Shown: positions 16,050 to 25,260, counted from the stretch's first letter. The stretch: DNA of 64,000 nucleotides from Hymenobacter daecheongensis DSM 21074 (GCF_900141805.1 NZ_FQYN01000002.1:1-64000), one strand, 5' to 3'. The notes: generated by a model not told the origin, from the letters alone. A program made the numbers and translations.

Positions 16050-17204
16050 CTAGCGCGGCGGCGGTGCCGGCTGGTAGTCGCTGGGCGCAACGCCGGCAAC
16101 CTGCTTGAAGATGCGGTTGAAGGTAGTCTTGGAGTTAAAGCCGCACTCGAAGGCAATGCCCAGCAGCGTGAGCCGGGCCACCTGCGCCGGCTGGGCCAGC
16201 CGGCGCTGCACGGCCGCCACCCGGTAGCCGTTCACCACCTCGTTGAAGGACTTGCCGAAGCCGTTGTTCACGGTGAAGGAAATCAGCCGCGGGGCCAGCC
16301 CCGTGTGGGCCGACAGCTCGGCCAGAGTCAGGGTTGGATTAAGATAGAGCTGCTCTTCTTCCAGCGCCCGCCGGATGCGGGCCAGCGCCACCGGATCTAC
16401 CGCTACCGGCTCGCGGGGGGCCGCTGCCGGTGCGGTCGGTGAGGGCACCACAGTTGGTGGCTGGCCCAGCTCGGCGGGGCCGAAGTTCACGGCCTGCATA
16501 TCAGCCTGGCGCAGCCCCCCAAACCCCAGCAGCAGCACCACGCCGCCCAGCAGCCAAGTGGAGTAGTCGTAGGTGTAATAGATGTTGAAAAACTCCCGCA
16601 GTACCACCTCTACCAGCCACTGCCCGCTCACCACCACCAACGACAGCAGTAGTCCGCGCAGCCAGTAAAGCCGCAGCTGCGAGGTTTCGGAGAAATTATC
16701 GGCCAGCCAGTAGCGGTAGTGGCGCAGCAGGCGCAGGCTCAGGGCCAGATACACCACCAACGACAGCCAGGTGCCGACGAACTCGATGCGGTAGGTGTAG
16801 GGCCGGTGCACCGCGTTCCAGAACCAGAGCCGGAAAGCGTAGGGCTGCCAGCACAGCCACCAGTAGAGCAGCGCCTGCAGCAGCACCGGCGCAAAGTGCG
16901 CCAGGTGGCGGGGGCGCAGCCGAAAATCGTGGTTTACCAGGCTCTGCACGTAGAAATACAGCAGCGGCCCGAAGGCGAAAGAGTAGTAGATGGGCAGGAA
17001 ATACCAGTCCGGGTTCTGGCCATAAATGTTGGCCACCCGGAAAAATCCATCGAGCACCCACAGGGCAATGGCGAGCAGCAGCAGCGCCAGAAAGCGGTTG
17101 GGCACCCGATTGTAGCGCGCCAGCCACAGCAGCCCCGCCGCAAATACGGCCTGCGCCAGCACGGCAAACAGCACCACAACATCGGGAGTAACGGCAACCT
17201 GCAT
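16050..17204 (-). CDS. AraC-family regulator with N-terminal membrane sensor domain
   Basis: 384 residues from ATG 17204. About six or seven hydrophobic helices occupy residues 8-240 (VVVLFAVLAQAVFAAGLLWL, FLALLLLAIALWVLDGFF, FAFGPLLYFYVQSLV, WLSLVVYLALSLRLL, GLLLSLVVVSGQWLVEVVL, WLLGGVVLLLGFGG). A cytoplasmic AraC DNA-binding domain follows (about 285-380: YLNPTLTLAELSAHTGLAPR, GKSFNEVVNGYRVAAVQRRL, LGIAFECGFNSKTTFNRIFK). Such proteins sense a signal at the membrane and regulate transcription directly. The target is unknown; the nearest candidates are the envelope genes on either side. Confidence 0.9.
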   Translation of the reverse strand: MQVAVTPDVVVLFAVLAQAVFAAGLLWLARYNRVPNRFLALLLLAIALWVLDGFFRVANIYGQNPDWYFLPIYYSFAFGPLLYFYVQSLVNHDFRLRPRHLAHFAPVLLQALLYWWLCWQPYAFRLWFWNAVHRPYTYRIEFVGTWLSLVVYLALSLRLLRHYRYWLADNFSETSQLRLYWLRGLLLSLVVVSGQWLVEVVLREFFNIYYTYDYSTWLLGGVVLLLGFGGLRQADMQAVNFGPAELGQPPTVVPSPTAPAAAPREPVAVDPVALARIRRALEEEQLYLNPTLTLAELSAHTGLAPRLISFTVNNGFGKSFNEVVNGYRVAAVQRRLAQPAQVARLTLLGIAFECGFNSKTTFNRIFKQVAGVAPSDYQPAPPPR

Positions 17205-17432
17205 CCGCCAAAGAACCGCTTTTTTATGGATCTGTTTCTCCAGAGTTCGGCTGGTGCGCCTCGTCATTTTTGCCCCGCAAGCGCCCCGGCGGGCAGCAAC
17301 AATGCCCCAGGCCAACAAACGGCCCGCCCGGCCCTTTTTCAGCAGCCGGAGCGCCGGTTTTTTACGTACCTTTTGTACCCCGGATTCTCTCGTTCCAGCG
17401 TTCCTGCTCTCCCCCGTTCTATGCCGCTGTCT

Positions 17433-17891
17433 ATGACCAAACTTTTACTCGCTGCGCTGCTCACGCTTAACCTGATTCCGGCCCCCGCCCAGCGCCGTCG
17501 GGCAGCTCCGGCCGCCCACGTAGTCAGCACTACCGTAGCCCAGGGCCAGACCCTCACCATTTCGGGGCCGTGTGCGGTGCTGTATGCGCCCAATGCGGCC
17601 AAGATTGACCATCTGAAGCAGCGCTACGGCGAGGCGAATTTCTACACCAGCGCCGACGACAACCAGACGTACATGGCCAAGTCGCGGGCGTATTTGCAGG
17701 CCAAAGGCATCCGGGTGATTGAAACCACCGCCACGCAGCTGCGCTTTGCCGCGGCCGGCACCACCACCACCCTCGACCTGAGCAGCCCTGCTTATTCCTG
17801 GGGGCTGCTGCTGTTCAATGGCCGCGAGGCCCCGCAAGAGGCCAACCTGGCTGACCCCGCCAACGACGTGCAGGCCATTATGAAGAAGTAG
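17433..17891 (+). CDS. Secreted hypothetical protein
   Basis: 152 residues from ATG 17433 (ATG 17421 would add MPLS). Signal peptide MTKLLLAALLTLNLIPAPAQ. The mature domain is small (SGPCAVLYAPNAAKIDHLKQ, YGEANFYTSADDNQTYMAKS, YLQAKGIRVIETTATQLRFA, SWGLLLFNGREAPQEANLAD). I recognise no family; related short proteins seem common in Bacteroidota. It is divergent from the AraC-type regulator, which might control it. Confidence 0.65.
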   Translation: MTKLLLAALLTLNLIPAPAQRRRAAPAAHVVSTTVAQGQTLTISGPCAVLYAPNAAKIDHLKQRYGEANFYTSADDNQTYMAKSRAYLQAKGIRVIETTATQLRFAAAGTTTTLDLSSPAYSWGLLLFNGREAPQEANLADPANDVQAIMKK

Positions 17892-18006
17892 CCCGGGCCT
17901 AATAGCTTCACTTTTCATCATAAGCATCTGATAGACAAAGTCATAACAAAGACTCAGCAACAGGCAAGCCGGCGCGTGCGTTAGCCAGGCAACACTACTT
18001 GCCGCT

Positions 18007-18720
18007 ATGCTCCTCGCCGCCGATATCACGCCCTTCGACTGGCACCGCCTGCTGTTCTCGGAAGAAACCCCGCCGCTGTTTTTGCTGGAAGTAGCGCTCC
18101 GCTGCGTACTTACCTACCTCATGGTAATCGGGGCGTTGCGCGTGACGGGGCGGCGCGGGGTGCGACAGCTGTCTATTTTCGAGCTGAGCATCATTCTGGC
18201 CCTGGGCTCGGCCGCCGGCGACGCCATGCTCTACCACGATACGCCGCTGCTGTCGGCGGCCGTGGTGTTTGTGATGGTATCGGGGCTCTACCTGCTTTTC
18301 AACCGCCTCACCGAGAAATTCCCGCGCTTCTCCGACTGGCTCGAAGGCAAGCCCGTGCTGCTGGTGGAAGACGGCCGCATCTGTATGAAAGAATTTCAGC
18401 AGCAGAATCTTACCCAGAAAGAGCTGTTTGGCGAACTGCGGCAGCAGCAAATAGAGCACCTGGGCCAGGTGCGCCGCGTCTACATTGAGGCTACCGGCGA
18501 AGTCAGCGTCTATTTCTACGCCGATGAGGATGTGCGGCCCGGCCTGCCCATCTGGCCCGAGCGCCTGCAGGAAGCGCGGCGGCGGGCAGAAACCGCCGGC
18601 GACCACGCCTGCGCCTGCTGCGGCCAGGTGCAGGAGCTGGCCCGCGGCAACGTGGCCCACTGCCCCACCTGCCAGCAGGACCAGTGGGTTGCGGCCTGCG
18701 AGGCGAAGCGCATTGCGTGA
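18007..18720 (+). CDS. DUF421 (YetF-like) membrane protein with C-terminal zinc ribbon
   Basis: 237 residues. Three N-terminal membrane helices (about 24-45, 58-76, 80-100), with RVTGRRGVRQLSIFELSIIL characteristic of DUF421/YetF. The cytoplasmic domain (EGKPVLLVEDGRICMKEFQQ, LTQKELFGELRQQQIEHLGQ, VRRVYIEATGEVSVYFY) also fits. Residues about 200-230 add a CxCC...CPTC set (HACACCGQVQEL, VAHCPTCQQDQW) that looks like a metal-binding ribbon and is not usual for the family. Function unknown; YetF-type proteins are linked to envelope stress in other bacteria. Confidence 0.87.
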   Translation: MLLAADITPFDWHRLLFSEETPPLFLLEVALRCVLTYLMVIGALRVTGRRGVRQLSIFELSIILALGSAAGDAMLYHDTPLLSAAVVFVMVSGLYLLFNRLTEKFPRFSDWLEGKPVLLVEDGRICMKEFQQQNLTQKELFGELRQQQIEHLGQVRRVYIEATGEVSVYFYADEDVRPGLPIWPERLQEARRRAETAGDHACACCGQVQELARGNVAHCPTCQQDQWVAACEAKRIA

Positions 18721-18742
18721 TTGTCAGCAGGAAATTAACTAC

Positions 18743-19942
18743 TTATCTACCCGGCCCGGCATTGTAGGGAACGTAGTCTTCCCATTCCCAGGGCGTGGTC
18801 TGGTCGCCGAGTAGCTTAGCCAGCAGCTCCCGAAAAATCTTGTCGGCGTTGGAGCTGTTGCTCATCAGCAGCAGGGCTTTTCGGCGGTCCTGAAACACGA
18901 CGCTGTGGTTTTCCCAGCCATCATCGTGGCCCTCTTTGAAGTAGGCGTGGCCGTAGGGCGAGTCGAAGGTGCCCCAGCCCAGGCCGTAGGCGAGGCGAAT
19001 GGCGCGGTTGCTGTCGGGGGCGGCCACGGTGGCCAACGGACCAAACTGCGCCCGATACGGAATACGCACCTGGGCGCGGGTCATTTCGGCTTTGGTAGCG
19101 AGCAGCAGCCCTTTGTTCTGCATCACGGCGGCCAGAAACAGGGCGTAGTCGGCGGGCGTGGTTTCCATGGAGCCGGCCGCGCCGGCTTTGGTGCGCTTGC
19201 GCTTGGGCAGCGGCTGGCCCTGCTCATCGTAGCCGATGGCGTAGTTGGCCTCGAAGGCCGGTTGCCACACGTAGCTGGTGCGCGTCATGCCCAGGGGCGT
19301 AAATACCCGCGCCGCACTCAGCTGCGTCAGGCTTTGCTGCATAATGGTTTCTACCACCAGCTGCAGCACCTGCAGGCCCTCGCCCGAGTACCAGTACTGC
19401 TGGCCGGGCTCAAACTTGAAGCGCAGCTTTTTGTCCGGCGCAATCCAGCGCCAGTTGGGCAGGCCGGTGGTGTGCGTGAGGCACTGGCGGGCCGTGAGGC
19501 GCTTCCAACGCTCGTCGCCGGCCAGGTCCTGGTAGGCTTCGTAGTCGGGCAAAGGCTTGCTCAGGTACTCATGGAGCGGCTTATCGAGGTCGAGGCGCTT
19601 TTCCTGCACCAGCTGCATTACCAGGTAGGCAAAAACGGCTTTGCTGAACGAGGCCGCGTACATGGCGGTGGTGGGCTCCAGCGGGGCGCGGGTTTCGAGG
19701 TTGCGAAAGCCGTAGGTTTTGAGGTAGCGCACCTGGTTGTCCTGGAGCAGCGCCACGGCCAGGCCGGGCACGCGGGCCGTATCCATCAGCTGCTGCACCA
19801 GCCGGTCGATGTCCGGCCCGCGCAGACGGCGGCCGTCCAGGGTCTGGAAGGCAATTCTTTTCTGCGCTATTGCCGGCGGCAGCGCCAGCAGTAACCCTAT
19901 GAGCACTAAACCGATACTGACGCTACCCTTGCTTGCTTTCAT
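18743..19942 (-). CDS. Serine hydrolase, beta-lactamase / PBP-like (class C fold)
   Basis: 399 residues from ATG 19942. Signal peptide (VLIGLLLALPPAIAQ). Active-site SxxK at Ser98-Lys101 (AASFSKAVFAYLVMQLVQEK). Second motif YWYSGEGLQVLQL corresponds to YxG/YSN. A later GHDDGWENHSVV replaces the KTG/HxG triad motif. This group (PF00144) includes esterases, D-aminopeptidases and PBP-like proteins; true beta-lactamase activity is unlikely. Periplasmic. It is convergent with the DUF421 gene, 22 bp between stops. Confidence 0.88.
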   Translation of the reverse strand: MKASKGSVSIGLVLIGLLLALPPAIAQKRIAFQTLDGRRLRGPDIDRLVQQLMDTARVPGLAVALLQDNQVRYLKTYGFRNLETRAPLEPTTAMYAASFSKAVFAYLVMQLVQEKRLDLDKPLHEYLSKPLPDYEAYQDLAGDERWKRLTARQCLTHTTGLPNWRWIAPDKKLRFKFEPGQQYWYSGEGLQVLQLVVETIMQQSLTQLSAARVFTPLGMTRTSYVWQPAFEANYAIGYDEQGQPLPKRKRTKAGAAGSMETTPADYALFLAAVMQNKGLLLATKAEMTRAQVRIPYRAQFGPLATVAAPDSNRAIRLAYGLGWGTFDSPYGHAYFKEGHDDGWENHSVVFQDRRKALLLMSNSSNADKIFRELLAKLLGDQTTPWEWEDYVPYNAGPGR

Positions 19943-20037
19943 AGTCGCAGCCATTAAAACCGGCCCTAAAGAAAGCATTTGCGGGCTATTATTCGCCCCA
20001 CCCTATTGTTCGCGAAAACCCCTGACGGCCAGTTGAT

Positions 20038-20754
20038 TTACAACCCGTAAATGCGGTATGCCAGCCCGACCCGGAAAACCTGCGAAAATAGGCCGTTGGT
20101 GCCGCCCACGTAGCCGCGGCGGTAGTCGCTCAGGCCCGCCGAGTAGCCCAGGCTCAGGCCGGTGCGCCGGTAGTAGGCCGTCAGGTTCAGCCGCGCCCGT
20201 ACATCCACGTCGATGGGCCGATAGCGGGCGGTGTGGGTAGTGTACGTCCTTCCGCCAGTGGTAGTGGCGCGGCCTTTTTCGTGGCTGCTCAGGAGCCAGC
20301 CCACTTCGGGGCCGGCCGTCAGGTCGAGGTCGAGGGCCTTGAGCGCAAACCGATGCCCGAAAAAGGGATGCAGGTTGATGAGCTGATTGGCCAGCGCGGT
20401 GTGCCCTTTCACCGAAATGCCGGCATCCGTGCCGCCCTCGAACACATTACTGATGCGCACCCGGCTGCGGAGCACTTCGTAGCCGGCCTGTACGCCCAGC
20501 ACGCCTTTTTTGGGGCCAATGCGCTGCACCTGCCCCGCCCCGCCGTACGAGATGCCGGGCTGCCGGCCGTAAGGGTTGTCGGTATAATACCGGCCGCTAT
20601 TCCATTGCGTGCCCACGATAAAGGCATCGGCGGCGGCGGCCGGCCCGCGGAAAGCTGCTAAGCCTGAGGTGAGATGGGCCGAAAACTCGGTTTGCTGCCC
20701 GTGGCTGAGGTGGGCGGCCAGGGCGGCGAGAATAAAGAGGGTAAGCTTTTTCAT
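20038..20754 (-). CDS. Outer-membrane beta-barrel hypothetical protein
   Basis: 238 residues. Signal peptide MKKLTLFILAALAAHLSHGQ. Alternating strands with turn-forming Gly/Asn (VLGVQAGYEVLRSRVRISNV, LDLTAGPEVGWLLSSHEKG, DVDVRARLNLTAYYRRTGLS, SQVFRVGLAYRIYGL) point to an 8-10-strand barrel. No specific family or ligand recognised. It stands alone on the minus strand. Confidence 0.65.
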   Translation of the reverse strand: MKKLTLFILAALAAHLSHGQQTEFSAHLTSGLAAFRGPAAAADAFIVGTQWNSGRYYTDNPYGRQPGISYGGAGQVQRIGPKKGVLGVQAGYEVLRSRVRISNVFEGGTDAGISVKGHTALANQLINLHPFFGHRFALKALDLDLTAGPEVGWLLSSHEKGRATTTGGRTYTTHTARYRPIDVDVRARLNLTAYYRRTGLSLGYSAGLSDYRRGYVGGTNGLFSQVFRVGLAYRIYGL

Positions 20755-20962
20755 AGCGCGGCGGCGTATACGTGGTTTGGGAAAGAGCCTGCGCCGGTGG
20801 GAAAGGTTGTATGGCCCGCGGCCGGGTTTTCTTCTTTTGGAAAGATTCTACTGCTCGGAAAACATCGTGGCACTCGGCTATAGCATTCCTCTTTCACCAT
20901 CACGGCGCGCACAGCTACCATCGCCAGCACCATACTTTTCTTTCGCTGCTTACCTTGCCAAT

Positions 20963-22411
20963 ATGCTAAACCCATCTGATCAGCTTCATCATCTTCTACA
21001 GCTTCGGGGCGAAAATGAAATTATAGAATTTAAGGAAGCTAAGAACACGTTTGATTTCGATAAGCTAGGCCAGTATTTCAGTGCGCTGAGTAATGAGGCC
21101 AACCTCCAAGGTACAGATGCGGCCTGGTTGGTTTTTGGCGTTGCCGATCAAAAGCAGATTGTCGGAACCACCTTCCGACACGATGCAACCAAGCTTCAGA
21201 GCATTATCCGCGAGCTTGCTGAACAGACCACTAACCGGCTCACTTTCCGTGGTATTCACGAAGTCGTTCAGGAAGGAAAACGGGTGCTGCTGTTTGAAAT
21301 CCCACCTGCTACTATTGGCATCCCAACAGCTTGGAAGGGCCATTATTATGGCCGGGATGGCGAAAGCCTGGGGCCTTTGAATCCGGATGAACGCCATCGA
21401 ATAGAGCGGCAATTGCATGAGTATGAGTTTGAAAAGGAGCCTGCTATGCGCAACGTTCCTGCTGCTCATGTGCGGGAGCTACTGGACTATGAAGGTTTCT
21501 TCCGGCTTTTTAATGTACCTGTACCTTCTAGTCTACCTAGTGTACTAGCTCGTTTTTTGCAAGAAAGAATTATACTCCGCAACGGAAACGAACATTTTGA
21601 CATTACTAACTTAGGTGCTCTACTATTCGCTCGTGACCTCCACAGGTTTGATAAATTGGGTCGAAAAGCTTTGCGAGTAACTTTTTATGAAGGAACGGGT
21701 CGCACTACCGCCAAAATAGAACAGGCTGGCCAGAAAGGATATGCACTTGCCTTCGAAGGCGTTATGCAATTTCTGTATGGCCAGCTACCTGCCCGTGAGG
21801 ATCTGGACAAAATAAGAAGAGTTACTGTCCCTTTATATCCGATTCTGGCTTTGCGTGAGCTGATTGTTAACGCCATGATTTATCAGGATTTAACAGTGCG
21901 TGGCACTTCACCAATGGTAGAAATTTTTTCCAACCGTATTGAAGTCACTAACCCAGGACAGCCTCTTATTGACCCGCTTCGTTTTATTGACCACGTTCCT
22001 CTTAGCCGCAACGAAGCTGTTGCGGCTATGATGCGACGACTTAACTTCTGTGAGGAAAGGGGCTCAGGTATTGACTATGTAGTGGCAGAATGCGAAAAGA
22101 ACTTATTACCTGCGCCAAATTTTATCAAGGGGGACAATTACACCAGGGCCATTCTGTATAGTCCACGTTCCTTGCGCTTGATGGATAAAGCGGACAAAAT
22201 CAGGGCGTGTTATCAACATGCGTGTTTGCGCCATGAGCATGGTGACCAGATGAGTAATCAGTCGTTTCGGGAACGAATGGGAATTGAAGAGAAAAATTAT
22301 CCTATAGTATCCCGCATCATTGCTGATACGTTGGCCAGCGGACTGATTAAGCTTTACGACCCGGAAAACAAATCCAAAAAACATACCCGATACATTCCTA
22401 TATGGGCCTGA
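20963..22411 (+). CDS. AlbA_2 / RecG-like putative DNA-binding regulator
   Basis: 482 residues. The N-terminal AlbA_2 (Schlafen-type) domain is visible (ENEIIEFKEAKNTFDFDKLG, AWLVFGVADQKQIVGTTF, GIHEVVQEGKRVLLFEIPPA, YYGRDGESLGPLN). The middle and C-terminal part has the ATPase-like HATPase_c_4 motifs usually annotated RecG-like (ALRELIVNAMIYQDL, FSNRIEVTNPGQPL, RNEAVAAMMRRLNFCEERGS) and ends in a winged-helix-like region. There are no helicase motifs. Such proteins are putative transcriptional regulators, some linked to defence. The coding sequence is clearly AT-richer than the neighbours and uses different codons, so it was probably acquired by transfer. Confidence 0.82.
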   Translation: MLNPSDQLHHLLQLRGENEIIEFKEAKNTFDFDKLGQYFSALSNEANLQGTDAAWLVFGVADQKQIVGTTFRHDATKLQSIIRELAEQTTNRLTFRGIHEVVQEGKRVLLFEIPPATIGIPTAWKGHYYGRDGESLGPLNPDERHRIERQLHEYEFEKEPAMRNVPAAHVRELLDYEGFFRLFNVPVPSSLPSVLARFLQERIILRNGNEHFDITNLGALLFARDLHRFDKLGRKALRVTFYEGTGRTTAKIEQAGQKGYALAFEGVMQFLYGQLPAREDLDKIRRVTVPLYPILALRELIVNAMIYQDLTVRGTSPMVEIFSNRIEVTNPGQPLIDPLRFIDHVPLSRNEAVAAMMRRLNFCEERGSGIDYVVAECEKNLLPAPNFIKGDNYTRAILYSPRSLRLMDKADKIRACYQHACLRHEHGDQMSNQSFRERMGIEEKNYPIVSRIIADTLASGLIKLYDPENKSKKHTRYIPIWA

Positions 22412-22413
22412 AT

Positions 22414-22498
22414 CTTATGTAACTGTCATGTAATTATCCTTAACAAAAAGCCCGTTTAGAAGCTCCCAGTCAACTTTTCTTATGTGACTGTCATGTAA
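22414..22498 (+). promoter_or_regulatory. Paired ATGTRA direct repeats upstream of serB-serA
   Basis: Two near-identical 20-mers, 22414-22433 and 22479-22498 (CTTATGTAACTGTCATGTAA; one difference), lie 65 bp apart. Each contains two ATGTRA boxes exactly 11 bp apart (22417/22428 and 22482/22493). They sit between the AlbA gene stop and the serB-serA ATG (22523). The helical phasing suggests a binding site for a regulator that recognises tandem direct repeats. No regulator is known for it here. Confidence 0.5.
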
Positions 22499-22522
22499 CT
22501 ACCGCCCGATATTACCACCACC

Positions 22523-24424
22523 ATGCCCGAACCAACCACGCCGCTGCCCTACCTCATCATCGACTTCGACAGCACCTTTACCCAGGTAGAAGGGCTGGAT
22601 GAGCTGGCCGATATTGCCCTGCAAAACCACCCGGAGCGGGAGCGAATCGTGGGCGAAATCCGGGCGCTGACGGATGCGGGCATGAGCGGCAGTTTGAGTT
22701 TTTCGGAGTCGCTCAGGCAGCGGCTGGCGCTGCTAGCGGCCCGGCGCGAGCACCTGCCGCTGCTGGTGGCGCAACTCAAAACCAAGGTTTCCGACAGCAT
22801 CGTGCGCAACCGAGGCTTCTTTGAGCAGTTTCCGGGCCGCGTGTATATCGTCAGCAGTGGCTTCCGCGAGTTCATCGAGCCGGTGGTGGCCGACTTCGGC
22901 ATCGGCCCCGATTTCGTGCTGGCCAACACCTTCACCTACGCCCCCGACGGCCGCATCACCGGCTTCGACCCCGCCAACGTACTCAGCCGCGACGGCGGCA
23001 AAATCGAGCAGCTCCGCCGCCTCGACCTGGCCGGCGACGTGTACGTGCTCGGCGACGGCTACACCGACTACCAGATGCGCGAGGCCGGCCTGGCCAACCG
23101 CTTCTACGCCTTCACCGAAAACGTGAGCCGCGCCACCGTAGTGGCCCGCGCCGACGAAGTGGTGCCCTCTTTCGACGAATTTCTGTACCAGAATAAGCTC
23201 CCGATGACGCTCAGCTACCCCAAAAACCGCATCAAAGTATTGCTGCTCGAAAACCCCGACCCGCGCGCCGCCGAGTTGCTGCGGGCCGAGGGCTACCAGG
23301 TAGATACCGTGCCCGGCGGCCTCGACGAAGACGAGCTGGTACGGCAGATTGAGGGCGTGAGCATCCTGGGCATTCGCTCCAAAACCCAGGTGACGGCCCG
23401 CGTGCTGGAAGCCGCCAACCGCCTGATTGCCGTGGGCGCGTTCTGCATCGGCACCAATCAAATTGACTTGGTGGAGTGCATGAAGCGCGGCATTGCCGTG
23501 TTCAACGCGCCCTTCTCCAACACCCGCTCGGTGGTGGAGCTGGCCCTGGGCGAAATCATCGTGCTGGCCCGGCGCATTCCGGAAAAAAGCCTCCAGATGC
23601 ACCGCGGCGAGTGGGATAAGTCGGCGCGGGGCGCGTTTGAAATTCGGGGCAAGAAGCTGGGCATCATCGGCTACGGCAACATCGGCTCGCAGCTATCGGT
23701 GGTGGCCGAGGCCGTGGGCATGCAGGTATTGTACTACGACGTGGCCGAGAAGCTACAATTGGGCAATGCCGTGCGCTGCCGCACCCTCGAAGAGCTGCTC
23801 CAGCAGGCCGACGTAGTAACGCTCCACATCGACGGTCGGCCGGAAAACGAGCACTTCATCGGGGCCAAAGAATTTGCTCTGATGAAGCCGGGCGCTTTGT
23901 TCCTCAACAACGCCCGCGGCCATGTGGTGGACGTAGCGGCGCTGGCCGCGGCGCTGCGTAGCGGCCACCTCGGCGGCGCGGCCGTGGATGTGTTTCCCTA
24001 CGAGCCCAAAACCAACGACGAAACGTTTGAAACCGAGCTGCGGGGCCTGCCCAACGTGCTGCTCACGCCCCACATCGGCGGCAGCACGGCCGAGGCCCAG
24101 CGCAACATCGCCGAGTTCGTGCCCGAGCGCCTGATGCAGTATGTAAACACCGGCAATACCCAGCAAAGCGTCAATTTTCCCAATATTCAACTGCCCACGC
24201 AGCAGGCTCACCGCCTCATTCACATTCACGCCAACGTGCCCGGCGTGCTGGCCCGCATCAACAACGTGCTGGCCGACCACCACGTCAACATCCTCGGCCA
24301 GTACCTGAAAACCAACGAGCACATCGGCTACGTGATTACCGATATCGACAAGGAATACGAGCCGGAGGTGATTGGCGAGCTGCGAAAGGTGGAGCACACG
24401 ATTAAGTTTCGGGTGCTGTATTAA
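22523..24424 (+). CDS. serA: Fused phosphoserine phosphatase-like / D-3-phosphoglycerate dehydrogenase
   Basis: 633 residues. Residues 1-220 are a HAD phosphatase related to SerB: LIIDFDSTFTQVEGLDELAD gives the DxDxT nucleophile motif, VYIVSSGFREFIEP motif II, and YVLGDGYTDYQM the Mg-binding acid motif. Residues 230-540 are D-3-phosphoglycerate dehydrogenase: NAD-binding GIIGYGNIGSQLSVVAEAVG, catalytic Arg in HIDGRPENEHF, FLNNARGHVVDVAAL, and catalytic His in LTPHIGGSTAEAQRN. Residues 555-633 are an ACT domain (LIHIHANVPGVLARINNVLA). It would therefore hold the first and last enzymes of serine synthesis; the middle transaminase is not here. This fusion is known in Bacteroidota. Confidence 0.93.
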   Translation: MPEPTTPLPYLIIDFDSTFTQVEGLDELADIALQNHPERERIVGEIRALTDAGMSGSLSFSESLRQRLALLAARREHLPLLVAQLKTKVSDSIVRNRGFFEQFPGRVYIVSSGFREFIEPVVADFGIGPDFVLANTFTYAPDGRITGFDPANVLSRDGGKIEQLRRLDLAGDVYVLGDGYTDYQMREAGLANRFYAFTENVSRATVVARADEVVPSFDEFLYQNKLPMTLSYPKNRIKVLLLENPDPRAAELLRAEGYQVDTVPGGLDEDELVRQIEGVSILGIRSKTQVTARVLEAANRLIAVGAFCIGTNQIDLVECMKRGIAVFNAPFSNTRSVVELALGEIIVLARRIPEKSLQMHRGEWDKSARGAFEIRGKKLGIIGYGNIGSQLSVVAEAVGMQVLYYDVAEKLQLGNAVRCRTLEELLQQADVVTLHIDGRPENEHFIGAKEFALMKPGALFLNNARGHVVDVAALAAALRSGHLGGAAVDVFPYEPKTNDETFETELRGLPNVLLTPHIGGSTAEAQRNIAEFVPERLMQYVNTGNTQQSVNFPNIQLPTQQAHRLIHIHANVPGVLARINNVLADHHVNILGQYLKTNEHIGYVITDIDKEYEPEVIGELRKVEHTIKFRVLY

Positions 24425-24433
24425 ATAGCAGAT

Positions 24434-25060
24434 ATGAACTTGTGCCAAGTAATCCGCCGTGGCTCATCCTGCCTTCCGTTCCTGGTAGCGATGCTGCTAA
24501 CAAGCTGCTCGTCTGCACCCGAACAACAACCACACTTGGCCCCTGCCACAAAGCAGGTGGCATATCCGCTGGCAACAGGTAAGCTAACCTTGGACAAAAA
24601 TCTTCAGCGAATTATAGACAACTATGCTGTCTTCCGGCACGGCCGAACGCGTCTGTTTTGCCTGGAACTGGAAAAAACTTCTTTCGATACCCTTCAAATG
24701 TCGCTATACTCAGATGGCAACGATGCTCTTGTGGTAGACTTTTGCGCTCCGAGCTTTTACGCTGAGTTTGATAACAAATTAGTGCTCATTTCAACAGGCA
24801 TAGAACGGATTGGAGTATGTCCTTCCTGTTCAGACGCTTTCTATAGAATAGTCACCAAAAAGTTTCTTGGTAAAGCCTTGACGCGCACTGAATACATGAA
24901 AATACGCCCGGATTATCTAGGCAGTAACCCTCCTGTATGGCGTATCATTCAAACCGGTTTTCGGGAAGGCAAGGGAATTTATACGGTAGTCGATTCGCTG
25001 GCCGTTTCCACCAAGCACGCAATTCCCCCGCCTGCGGCTAATAATAGCAGCGCAAGGTAA
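24434..25060 (+). CDS. Hypothetical lipoprotein
   Basis: 208 residues. Lipoprotein signal with lipobox LLTSC (Cys about 25). The mature part has no family I can name (LTLDKNLQRIIDNYAVFRHG, LFCLELEKTSFDTLQMSLYS, VLISTGIERIGVCPSCSDAF, IRPDYLGSNPPVWRIIQTGF). It contains a CPSC pair and several other Cys. It starts 9 bp after the serB-serA stop and may be read through from that promoter, but its codons are AT-richer than serA, suggesting a later arrival. Confidence 0.6.
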   Translation: MNLCQVIRRGSSCLPFLVAMLLTSCSSAPEQQPHLAPATKQVAYPLATGKLTLDKNLQRIIDNYAVFRHGRTRLFCLELEKTSFDTLQMSLYSDGNDALVVDFCAPSFYAEFDNKLVLISTGIERIGVCPSCSDAFYRIVTKKFLGKALTRTEYMKIRPDYLGSNPPVWRIIQTGFREGKGIYTVVDSLAVSTKHAIPPPAANNSSAR

Positions 25061-25116
25061 TAGGCTAAGCCCCTAAGCATACAGCCGTTCGTGTATCTAG
25101 GTCAGTAGCCGAAAAA

Positions 25117-25166
25117 CCGCATAGGGGTGACAGAAATAGCAAAACCATTCTGTCACCGCTACGCGG
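25117..25166. repeat. Short inverted repeat (CCGC...GGTGACAGAA)
   Basis: Arms 25117-25135 and 25148-25166 match over 17 of 19 bp. A partial third copy of the right arm (CACCG-TATGCGGCT type) follows around 25202-25220. It lies in the 266-bp gap between two convergent genes. It has no U-run and resembles a degraded interspersed repeat. Confidence 0.5.
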
Positions 25167-25260
25167 CTTTGAATTGCTTTGGGCGCAATTTTCTACGAAC
25201 ATGCCACCGTTATGCGGCTCCTTCGCAACCCGGAGTTACGGCTCATTACTCGTTTCAAAC

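Noticed and set aside
25117..25220. Insertion sequence remnant
   Set aside because: Only about 19-bp arms and a partial third copy; no transposase or target duplication.
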